Positions 1 to 5,967 of a stretch of 9,300 bases of DNA are shown piece by piece (positions within the stretch are counted from its first letter, which is position 1; every line of letters begins with the position of its first letter). The stretch spans positions 1 to 9,300 of the forward strand of contig JAGYOI010000034.1 of assembly GCA_018399395.1 (NCBI GenBank), read 5' to 3'. The translations under genes and the position numbers were made by a program. Source of the DNA: Prolixibacteraceae bacterium (GTDB lineage: Bacteria; Bacteroidota; Bacteroidia; Bacteroidales; Prolixibacteraceae). The notes beneath the pieces were generated by a model that made no database searches, was not told where the DNA came from, and worked only from the letters and a program-made list of their open reading frames with translations.

Positions 1-117
1 ATACAAAATCTATACAAACATTTACATTTTTTTGAATTAAAAAATGAAAAATTTATATTTTGAAATATTTTAAATGGTTTTGTGACTTTAGTTACAGCTT
101 CAAATTTATTTCAATAT

Positions 118-125
118 TATGTTTG
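118..125 (+). promoter_or_regulatory. Candidate -7 promoter element of the thioredoxin gene
   Basis: The octamer TATGTTTG fits the Bacteroidota -7 consensus TAnnTTTG and ends 24 bp before the chosen ATG at 150, predicting a short leader of about 18 nt. No convincing -33 TTTG/TTG box is present about 19 bp upstream, so the call rests on the -7 match and its position. Confidence 0.35.
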
Positions 126-149
126 TATCAATCATTAATTTATATAGAT

Positions 150-614
150 ATGAAACAAATAATTGCAATTTTATTCGTCATGGCATCGTTTTCGGTATTT
201 GCTGTAAACCCAGCCGAAAAAAGCAGTGAATCGAAAGCTGCCATAAATATTAACAAGGCCGATTTTATTGCCAACGTAATGGATTATGAAAACAATACCC
301 AGGAGTGGGTTTTTAAAGGAGATAAGCCTTGCCTGATTGATTTTTATGCCGACTGGTGTGGCCCATGCCGTATAACGTCACCAATTCTTGAAGAACTGGC
401 ACAGGAATATAAGGGCAAAATAGATGTTTACAAAGTTGATGTTGATCAGGAACGTGAACTGGCACAGGTGTTTGGTGTGTCGGGCATCCCGGCATTTTTA
501 TATTGCCCGATGGAAGGTAAACCTACTATGACTTCGGGTATTGCCAAAGATAAGGAACAAACGAAAGAAATGTTCAGAAATTATATTGAAACCATTTTAT
601 TAGAAAATAAATAG
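150..614 (+). CDS. Exported thioredoxin-fold protein
   Basis: This 154-residue protein has a signal peptide (K2, hydrophobic residues 4-17, likely cleavage after SVFA at 18) followed by a thioredoxin domain from about residue 34 to 150. The active site WCGPC has its two cysteines at 70 and 73, and the cis-proline loop GIP is at 112-114, so the redox site is complete. Two further cysteines (61 and 119) are unusual for a plain thioredoxin. The reading frame stays open upstream to a TTG at 60, but the ATG at 150 is preferred because it begins exactly at the signal peptide and follows a -7 promoter match. It probably acts in the periplasm, reducing or exchanging disulfides; the electron donor and substrates are not visible here. 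It has no lipobox and no TlpA-type insert. It converges on a two-component operon and shares that operon's terminator. The thioredoxin assignment is firm, but the specific role is unknown. Confidence 0.9.
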   Translation: MKQIIAILFVMASFSVFAVNPAEKSSESKAAININKADFIANVMDYENNTQEWVFKGDKPCLIDFYADWCGPCRITSPILEELAQEYKGKIDVYKVDVDQERELAQVFGVSGIPAFLYCPMEGKPTMTSGIAKDKEQTKEMFRNYIETILLENK

Positions 615-618
615 TAAC

Positions 619-655
619 AAAAAAGCTCCTGTTCAGGGGCTTTTTTTATTTTTCT
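619..655. terminator. Bidirectional rho-independent terminator
   Basis: A hairpin with arms AGCTCCT (624-630) and AGGGGCT (635-641) and a GTTC loop is flanked by A residues on the left and a T run on the right. It can therefore terminate both the rightward thioredoxin transcript and the leftward regulator transcript. One of the seven pairs is a T-G wobble. The T run contains the stop codon of the response regulator at 646-648. Confidence 0.85.
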
Positions 656-1341
656 GTTCTAAGTATATAGCCTACTTTGGGTATGTTTTCAATGTTAATA
701 TTTGGGTCTTCACTTAAGTATTTCCTTAGTTTGGCAATAAATACATCAAGGCTGCGGCCAATAAAGTAATCGTTGTTGCCCCATATCGAAACCATAATGT
801 TTTCGCGTGTGATAATTTCATTGGGCCTCAGGCAAAGTATTCTTAATACTTCGCTTTCTTTTTGAGTTAATCTTTTTTTGTTCGTATTCGATTTTAACAA
901 CAAATTTTTATAATCGAATGTGAATACACCGAATTGGTATATCTCTTTATTTATATCTTCATTAGGCTGAATATTATACCGGGTAATAATTGCGTTTATT
1001 CGGCATAACAGTTCATCCTCATCAAAAGGTTTTGTTATGTAGTCGTCGACCCCAATGTCGAAACCTTTCATTTTATCCTGCTTCATCGAGCGGGCCGTGA
1101 GAAAAATAATCGGTATGGTTTTATTTTCAGCCCGAATTCTCTTGGCAAGCGAAAATCCATCGATGCCGGGCAACATGATGTCGAGGATGCAGAAATCAAA
1201 ATTTCCGGCCTTATAACCTTTCATTCCTGAATCGCCATCGCGATAAAGTTTAACATCAAAGCCATTCGATTCCAGATAGTCGACAAGTAAAAACCCCAGA
1301 CTTGTATCATCTTCAACCAGTAATATCTTCGTTCGCTTCAT
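646..1341 (-). CDS. OmpR-family response regulator (RprY-like)
   Basis: This is a 231-residue cytoplasmic DNA-binding regulator. The receiver domain covers about residues 4-120, with the acidic pair D11/D12, phosphoacceptor D54 in the ILDIMLP context, T82 (FLTAR) and K104 (TKPF) all present. A winged-helix effector domain follows at about 130-229, including the RLTQKESEVLRIL and SLDVFIAKLRKYL segments typical of OmpR/PhoB proteins. Overall it resembles RprY of Bacteroides. The ATG at 1341 lies inside the 3' end of the kinase gene (29-bp overlap), so the two are translationally linked and the cognate partner is clear. The gene ends within a bidirectional terminator. Target genes are not known. 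The phased TAAC array upstream of the kinase is the best local candidate binding site, which would imply autoregulation and control of the divergent Cys-rich gene. Confidence 0.93.
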   Translation of the reverse strand: MKRTKILLVEDDTSLGFLLVDYLESNGFDVKLYRDGDSGMKGYKAGNFDFCILDIMLPGIDGFSLAKRIRAENKTIPIIFLTARSMKQDKMKGFDIGVDDYITKPFDEDELLCRINAIITRYNIQPNEDINKEIYQFGVFTFDYKNLLLKSNTNKKRLTQKESEVLRILCLRPNEIITRENIMVSIWGNNDYFIGRSLDVFIAKLRKYLSEDPNINIENIPKVGYILRTEK

Positions 1342-2575
1342 GTTTCAAAGGTAAAACAATTGTAAATATTGTGCCTTGTTTTTTTGATCGGGACACTGAA
1401 ATGACTCCGTTATATTTTTCAACCATTCTTTTCACCAGCGTTAAACCAATGCCAAATCCCTTTACATTATGAATATCACCGGTTGAAATCCTGAAATATT
1501 TCTCAAATATTTTATCGTGATACTTCTTGTCAATCCCAATGCCATTGTCTTCTATGGTAAGTATTATATTGCCCTGGTTGTTTTTTGTGGCAATGTTAAT
1601 CATCGGGGCTTCTTTTGAGTATTTCAGTGCATTGTCAATCAGGTTTGATATGATAATGTTGAAGTGCTCAAGTGAGCCTTGAATTTTTGAATGGCGTGCA
1701 TTAAGGTTTAGGTGTATTTCACCTCCCATAGCATCAACGCGGTGTTGATATGAGTGGCTTACATGTTTAATGAGTTCATTTATCTTCAATGTTTCACTTT
1801 CATAGTTATTTGCCTGATCTGATGATGCTCTCAGTATCTTTTCAACATTGACTTTTAACCGCTGGTTTTCTTTTTTTATAACTGCAATATATTCGTCGAT
1901 TTTATCATCATTCAACCCATCGGTTTTTTTCTTGACCATGCTCGCTGCCAGATGGATGTTCGAGAGAGGGGTCTGAAACTCGTGTACCATGTTGTTGATG
2001 AAATCCGAGGTTTGTTGTACCATCATTTGCTCTTTCCGGAACAAGCGGAGCGTGATGAAAAATGAAACTGCCACGAATATAAGCGAAATAAAAGCCAGTA
2101 GAAACACGCCCCTGATTTGTGCCATTAAAAACTCACTACGCCCCGGAAATTCAAGCCTGATTTTAATGTTGTCTTTTTCAAGTAAGCCGTTAAGGCTTTG
2201 CAGGTAGCACCTGTTGCCAAAAAAACGCGGGGGATAGGTGATGGTTGTATCGGTTATTTCAAAAGTATAATCAAGATCAATGTTCTGAATTTCGAGGTTC
2301 GAATGTATGATGCTATCTATTTCGTCAATTTTTTCTTTGCGTATGTGCGTTTTGCACTGGTTACCACACAAATAATTTTGCATGTCGGGACATTCACGAG
2401 CTGTTGCACCAATGGCACGACGTGCTTCCGAGAGGGCGTTGTTAATGGTTAGGTTAAATTGTTCTTCTTCGAGCTTAGCTGCTTTGAATACCCAGTTTAC
2501 CTGTACTGCCAGTATTATCAAAAGGGCAATAAAGGTGAATAATGCAAGGATGGTTTGTTTCCCGGGTTTCTTCAT
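1313..2575 (-). CDS. Membrane sensor histidine kinase (RprX-like) with Cys-bearing sensor region
   Basis: This 420-residue kinase is anchored in the inner membrane by segments at about 8-30 and 152-176, leaving an extracytoplasmic sensor of about 120 residues. The sensor contains cysteines at 62, 70, 74 and 123 (C-x7-C-x3-C plus one), which I do not recognise as a named sensor domain. The transmitter is complete: H-box with H198 in MVHEFQTPLSN, N-box NLIDNALKYS (N311, N315), G1 box DNGIGI (343-348), F-box around F357 and G2 box GFGIGL (373-378). No HAMP domain is evident between the second membrane segment and the H-box, as is common in RprX-type kinases. It should autophosphorylate at H198 and pass the phosphate to D54 of the overlapping downstream regulator. 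The cysteines suggest sensing of redox state or a metal ion; that is an inference with no direct support. Confidence 0.92.
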   Translation of the reverse strand: MKKPGKQTILALFTFIALLIILAVQVNWVFKAAKLEEEQFNLTINNALSEARRAIGATARECPDMQNYLCGNQCKTHIRKEKIDEIDSIIHSNLEIQNIDLDYTFEITDTTITYPPRFFGNRCYLQSLNGLLEKDNIKIRLEFPGRSEFLMAQIRGVFLLAFISLIFVAVSFFITLRLFRKEQMMVQQTSDFINNMVHEFQTPLSNIHLAASMVKKKTDGLNDDKIDEYIAVIKKENQRLKVNVEKILRASSDQANNYESETLKINELIKHVSHSYQHRVDAMGGEIHLNLNARHSKIQGSLEHFNIIISNLIDNALKYSKEAPMINIATKNNQGNIILTIEDNGIGIDKKYHDKIFEKYFRISTGDIHNVKGFGIGLTLVKRMVEKYNGVISVSRSKKQGTIFTIVLPLKHEANEDITG

Positions 2576-2597
2576 ATCAGGGCAAAAATAATGAAAC

Positions 2598-2653
2598 TAA
2601 CACGATTTTTCAGACATTAACATCACGTTAACATCAAATAACAAAACTATAAC
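2598..2653. promoter_or_regulatory. Helically phased TAAC array, candidate OmpR-type regulator operator
   Basis: TAAC occurs at 2598, 2618, 2629, 2639 and 2650, giving start-to-start steps of 20, 11, 10 and 11 bp, so all lie on one face of the helix. The central pair is an exact 9-bp direct repeat, TTAACATCA at 2617-2625 and 2628-2636, offset by 11 bp. OmpR/PhoB-family regulators bind head-to-tail to direct repeats with this period. The array sits between the kinase gene and the divergent Cys-rich gene and ends about 22 bp before the latter's predicted -7 element. It is an inferred site for the regulator encoded at 646-1341. Confidence 0.5.
2642..2649 (-). promoter_or_regulatory. Candidate -7 element of the two-component operon
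   Basis: On the minus strand this reads TAGTTTTG, an exact match to TAnnTTTG, which would start transcription near 2635, about 60 nt before the kinase ATG. No clear -33 box is visible. A second match (TATTTTTG, 2590-2583) lies so close to the start codon that it would give almost no leader. This element overlaps the TAAC array, so bound regulator could repress it. Confidence 0.35.
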
Positions 2654-2675
2654 GTGTATTGTATGTTTATTTCAT

Positions 2676-2683
2676 TAGTTTTG
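2676..2683 (+). promoter_or_regulatory. Candidate -7 element of the Cys-rich protein gene
   Basis: TAGTTTTG matches the Bacteroidota -7 consensus exactly and predicts a start near 2690 with a leader of about 65 nt. The -33 region is poor: GTG at 2654-2656 falls at the expected distance but is not TTG. This would suit a promoter that depends on an activator, and the TAAC array ends right at that position. Confidence 0.45.
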
Positions 2684-2755
2684 AATCATTCTAAACAGAG
2701 AGATATCAGTAACCATTTAAATTATTTAAAATATTAATCATTAAAAATAATAGTT

Positions 2756-3028
2756 ATGAAAAAGAAAATTGTTTATTCATTTTTATTTGTGTTTGCTTTA
2801 GCTGTATTTGCACCAACAGTTGTTAATGCTGTCGATACAGATGTACAGATTGTGAATGTAGAAGGTGACGAGAAGAAAAAAGCTGAATGCGACAAGAAAG
2901 CTGAGAAAAAATCAGCTGATTGTGACAAGAAAACAAAATCAGCCGATTGTGATAAGAAAACAAAATCAGCTTGTGCTGAGAAAAAGTCATCATGTAGCGA
3001 AAAGAAAGCTGAATGCGACAAAGAATAA
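2756..3028 (+). CDS. Small exported Lys/Cys-rich repeat protein
   Basis: This 90-residue protein has a clear signal peptide (KKK at 2-4, hydrophobic core 5-19, likely cleavage after VVNA at 25). The mature part is about 65 residues and almost wholly composed of Lys, Asp, Glu, Ser, Ala and Cys. Six cysteines fall at 45, 56, 65, 73, 80 and 87, each set in a charged unit such as AECDKK or SADCDKKTK. SADCDKKTK is repeated exactly at 53-61 and 62-70, and KKAECDK occurs at both ends of the region. There are no aromatic residues after the signal peptide, so a compact hydrophobic fold is unlikely. It could chelate metal, act as a sacrificial thiol or be a disulfide-linked peptide; none of these is proven and I do not recognise the family. 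It is divergent from a sensor kinase that also carries extracytoplasmic cysteines, and it has its own terminator. Coding is supported by the signal peptide and by synonymous differences between the repeats. Confidence 0.82.
   Translation: MKKKIVYSFLFVFALAVFAPTVVNAVDTDVQIVNVEGDEKKKAECDKKAEKKSADCDKKTKSADCDKKTKSACAEKKSSCSEKKAECDKE
2912..2965 (+). repeat. Tandem 27-bp coding repeat
   Basis: Two adjacent 27-bp units (2912-2938 and 2939-2965) each encode SADCDKKTK. They differ at two positions, GCT/GCC and GAC/GAT, both synonymous, which points to retention of the peptide after duplication. Confidence 0.85.
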
Positions 3029-3054
3029 TGAAGTGTTGTAATTTTTAAATATTG

Positions 3055-3085
3055 AAAAGTCTGTCAGTTTTGGCAGGCTTTTTTT
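3055..3085 (+). terminator. Rho-independent terminator of the Cys-rich protein gene
   Basis: An 11-bp stem pairs AAAGTCTGTCA (3056-3066) with TGGCAGGCTTT (3071-3081) around a GTTT loop, including two T-G wobbles. A run of T follows to 3085. It lies 28 nt after the stop codon and isolates the small gene from the downstream STAS-kinase gene. Confidence 0.85.
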
Positions 3086-3110
3086 ATGCCTTGCTGTGGT
3101 TTTATGATTG

Positions 3111-3138
3111 TTGACTTGAACAATAATTCTTAACTTTC
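3111..3138 (+). promoter_or_regulatory. Candidate promoter of the STAS-kinase gene
   Basis: TTG at 3111-3113 and TAACTTTC at 3131-3138 are 17 bp apart and resemble the Bacteroidota -33 and -7 elements, with one mismatch in the last base of the -7 box. The predicted leader is about 18 nt. It follows a terminator, so the gene is likely transcribed on its own. Confidence 0.4.
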
Positions 3139-3162
3139 TGCCTTAACCAAACAATTGTTTAT

Positions 3163-5403
3163 ATGCTTACCATTTCAGTTGACAGAAAACAGCAAGTGCC
3201 GTGTTTGTTTGTAAATGGCCGGATTGACACACTTACCAGCAATGATTTTGATGAAGCCGCCGGGCATCTTGTTACAAATCAACGATTTTTAATCGTTGAT
3301 TTGAAGAATTGCACTTACTTGTCGAGTAATGGTATACGTTCGTTCCTTAAAGTTGAAAAAATACTAAAACCCCAAAACGGGGGCCTGTTATTGGTTGGTA
3401 CTAAGCCCGAAGTGTACAGTGTGTTCGAGATGGCAGGCCTGCATAATGTGTTCTCTTTCAGTAATTCGGTAGATGAAGCATTAGTGAACGTTAAAACAAA
3501 AATTGAATCTGAAAAATGTTGCAGCGAATTTGAGTACCGCGGGGGTAAGGTTAGCATTCAGGCAACAAGCAATAACGATAAATTATATTTGTGGGGACAG
3601 TGCGTGGCCGGTTACAACGAATTGGGTTGGTCAATTGGTTTTGGTGCCCTTGATGGCGGACTGATGAGCGATACGAAAGGCGTATTTGTTACTATGCAAC
3701 ATTGTGCCGGTTTTATCCCTTTAAATACCGGTGTTCAGCCCGATTACAGGATTGTTCAGGATCCATCGGACGGGGTAATGGACGTTGATAATGCTTTGTC
3801 ATTCGATAAAGGGGCCGATGTATTGATGCGCTATCGTGGAAGTGAAAAACTGTCCGCCGATGAACTGAACATGCTTATACAACGTGGATTTCAGCATTCA
3901 GGGAATAAAGGCGGCAGGGTTCATGCAGCTATCGTTGCAGATAATAACCCTGAAGGGCCATCTCTTTCATTTGTATTATTTTATAATAGCGATTTGTTTG
4001 AGTTTTTGAGATCAGATAGTTCTATTGTTGATGCTTATTTCGATAAACATGAAAGCGGGCGTAGTATTGGAGTTTCATTTTTGCTTGACAAGATGCAAAC
4101 TGGCAGTAATGATCAGCAATTGACAGAAAACCTGAAAAACTTGCTGACTTTTGAAAATATAAAAGATGTTGCAGCTTTTGATTTTTCAAAAGGGCTGATA
4201 AACCCTGTCGTTTATGGGTTTAATTCGAATTCTGTGGCGAATGCAACCGGGAAGCTTTTACATATTGAAGCCGCTGGTGATTATTATATCCCTGAAGAGT
4301 ATAAACTTTTATGCCGTAAACTATACAATGACTCACAGCGTATCGTGTTAAAAAAACTTCATGGTGGTTTTTCGGCGCAAACATACCAGGTTGCTTCGTT
4401 CGATGCCAAGCACCGGAAGTTGAGGCCAACTGTCCTGAAAATTGCCGATAAAGCAATGATTACCCGCGAAGCCGACCGTTGTCGTGAAAATGCCATGCCT
4501 TATATCCTGAATAATAGTGCCATGGTGCTCGGTACTTCATTTTTTGGGAACAGGGGGGCCTTGCGATATAATTTTGTAGGTATTGGAGGTGAAAACAGCC
4601 GGTTAAAATGGCTTGCTTATTACTATCAAAACTGGCCGGCAGAAAAACTTGAGCCATTGTTCGACAAGATTTTTCTGGATATCCTTAAACCTTGGTACGG
4701 TCAGCCGGTTGAGTCACAGGTTTATCCGTTCAGGGAACATAACCCGACCCATGCTTTCTTTAGCAACCTGATAGAAACAGCCGAGAACGAATTTCAACTA
4801 TCATCGGATGATAAATTGATTGAGTTACCAGAAGATAAAGGTGCGCTTGTAAATCCATATTGGTTTTTGAAATATAAATACAGTGAACTTAGTGATGTGC
4901 CAGTCGATTTTTATGTTTCGATATGCCATGGCGACCTGAATATGCAAAATATCTTACTTGATGAAGACATGAATGTTTACCTGATTGATTTTTCTGAAAC
5001 CAGGCAGCGCAGTATCGTTTCTGACTTTGCCCGGCTGGAGGCTATTTTTATGATGGAAAATATTAATGTTGAGAATCGTGAAGATTGGAATTTGATGCTG
5101 CAACTATATCGTAAGATTTACGCTGATGAACCGTTCGGACAGCATTTTAACATCGATGATTCTTATCCGGAATCGGTTAGGCGAAATGTTCTGATGAGTA
5201 GAAAAATGAGGGGATACGCGTTAAAAAGTGCCGTTGGAAAGAGTGTTGAGCTTCCATATTACATGGCTTTGCTCGAATGGGTGCTCCCGGTTGTATGTTA
5301 TGGTACAGCCAGCGATAATGAAAAACGCTTGTCGATGATTGTTGCCGGGTGGCTTTGCGAAAAAGTCCTGAATTCTGGTATCATGAAACCGGAGTTAGGT
5401 TGA
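3163..5403 (+). CDS. STAS domain / unknown region / APH-like kinase fusion protein
   Basis: This is a 746-residue soluble protein with no signal peptide or membrane segment. Residues 1-112 form a STAS (anti-anti-sigma) domain; its switch motif reads SSNG at 54-57 where the classical form is DSSG, and serines 54 and 55 are the possible phosphorylation sites. Residues about 120-370 form a region I do not recognise, rich in Gly and Asp (for example FGALDGG at 160-166). Residues about 390-740 form a phosphotransferase of the aminoglycoside/choline kinase fold: glycine loop GGFSAQTY (401-408), ATP-contact lysine K426, E436, catalytic HGDLNMQNIL (D591, N596) and metal-binding IDFSE (D609). All key catalytic residues are kept, so activity is expected. 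The C-terminal part recalls kinase-like domains such as TCAD9 in multi-component bacterial signalling systems, but I cannot confirm this. A plausible role is protein phosphorylation in a partner-switching pathway, perhaps on its own STAS domain. It is monocistronic and converges on the methyltransferase gene with 4 bp between the stops. Confidence 0.85.
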   Translation: MLTISVDRKQQVPCLFVNGRIDTLTSNDFDEAAGHLVTNQRFLIVDLKNCTYLSSNGIRSFLKVEKILKPQNGGLLLVGTKPEVYSVFEMAGLHNVFSFSNSVDEALVNVKTKIESEKCCSEFEYRGGKVSIQATSNNDKLYLWGQCVAGYNELGWSIGFGALDGGLMSDTKGVFVTMQHCAGFIPLNTGVQPDYRIVQDPSDGVMDVDNALSFDKGADVLMRYRGSEKLSADELNMLIQRGFQHSGNKGGRVHAAIVADNNPEGPSLSFVLFYNSDLFEFLRSDSSIVDAYFDKHESGRSIGVSFLLDKMQTGSNDQQLTENLKNLLTFENIKDVAAFDFSKGLINPVVYGFNSNSVANATGKLLHIEAAGDYYIPEEYKLLCRKLYNDSQRIVLKKLHGGFSAQTYQVASFDAKHRKLRPTVLKIADKAMITREADRCRENAMPYILNNSAMVLGTSFFGNRGALRYNFVGIGGENSRLKWLAYYYQNWPAEKLEPLFDKIFLDILKPWYGQPVESQVYPFREHNPTHAFFSNLIETAENEFQLSSDDKLIELPEDKGALVNPYWFLKYKYSELSDVPVDFYVSICHGDLNMQNILLDEDMNVYLIDFSETRQRSIVSDFARLEAIFMMENINVENREDWNLMLQLYRKIYADEPFGQHFNIDDSYPESVRRNVLMSRKMRGYALKSAVGKSVELPYYMALLEWVLPVVCYGTASDNEKRLSMIVAGWLCEKVLNSGIMKPELG

Positions 5404-5407
5404 TTTT

Positions 5408-5938
5408 TCAGGGCATCATCTTGTTGAAAAGATCCCACAAAACAATACCGGCACTTACCGATATATTGAAGGAATGCTTTGTGCCGTATTGTGGTATTTC
5501 AATAGCCCCATCGCAAAGGTCGATAACTTTTTGTTGAACCCCCTTTATCTCATTTCCGAATATTATGGCAATTTTCTCATCAGCTTCGGGCAAAAAATCG
5601 GGAAGCAGAATGCTTTTATCGACCTGCTCAATGGCATAAACTTTATAGCCATTATTTTTTAGTTCGGTCACGGCATCGCTAGTGTCATTAAAATATTTCC
5701 AGTCAACCGATTTCTCGGCATCAAGCGCGGTTTTGTGTATGTCTTTGTTAGGCGGGGTGGCAGTGTAACCGCATAAATAAATACTTTCAACCAACAGGGC
5801 ATCGGAGGTTCGAAAAACCGACCCGATGTTATTGCAGCTTCTGATGTTGTCAAGAACCACCACCACAGGTGTTTTTCCTGTGGTTTTAAATGTGTCAATG
5901 TCAATACGGTTTAATTCGCTGTTTTTAAGTTTTCGCAT
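5408..5938 (-). CDS. SpoU/TrmH-family RNA 2'-O-methyltransferase
   Basis: This 176-residue SPOUT-fold enzyme would transfer a methyl group from S-adenosylmethionine to a ribose 2'-OH in tRNA or rRNA. All three family motifs are present: motif 1 NIRSCNNIGSVFRTSDA (N37, R43), motif 2 IIFGNEIKGV (E130) and motif 3 IEIPQYGTKHSFNISVSAGI (S156, N158), whose C-terminal part forms the knotted cofactor site. The length matches compact SpoU enzymes without an added substrate-binding domain, so the target nucleotide cannot be assigned. TrmH, TrmL and rRNA-directed relatives are all possible. It starts 29 bp downstream of the arginine deiminase stop codon with no terminator between them, so the two are probably co-transcribed, although no metabolic link is obvious. 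Confidence 0.9.
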   Translation of the reverse strand: MRKLKNSELNRIDIDTFKTTGKTPVVVVLDNIRSCNNIGSVFRTSDALLVESIYLCGYTATPPNKDIHKTALDAEKSVDWKYFNDTSDAVTELKNNGYKVYAIEQVDKSILLPDFLPEADEKIAIIFGNEIKGVQQKVIDLCDGAIEIPQYGTKHSFNISVSAGIVLWDLFNKMMP

Positions 5939-5967
5939 ATCAATTTAAATCTAATAATCTGTTGACA

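Noticed and set aside
1..18. ATACAAA direct repeat at 1-7 and 12-18 with 11-bp spacing
   Set aside because: It is short, at the window edge and in AT-rich DNA. It differs from the TAAC array, so it was not called an operator.
60..149. Extension of the thioredoxin frame upstream to a TTG at 60
   Set aside because: It would place 30 odd residues in front of a clean signal peptide and put the -7 promoter match inside the gene.
2773..3021. Long open frame antisense to the Cys-rich gene
   Set aside because: It mirrors the repeats of the plus-strand gene, which has a signal peptide, a terminator and synonymous repeat changes; the reverse frame has none of these.
4220..4657. Minus-strand open frames inside the STAS-kinase gene
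   Set aside because: They are shadows of a well-supported coding frame, with no domain or promoter signal.
3163..5403. Antibiotic resistance by an aminoglycoside phosphotransferase
   Set aside because: The kinase fold is shared, but the STAS fusion, the length and the absence of a resistance context make a signalling role more likely.
5402..5434. Inverted repeat GATTTTTCA / TGAAAAGATC at the convergent 3' ends
   Set aside because: It is AT-only in most pairs, has a bulge and a 14-nt loop, and lacks a proper T run, so it is too weak to call a terminator.
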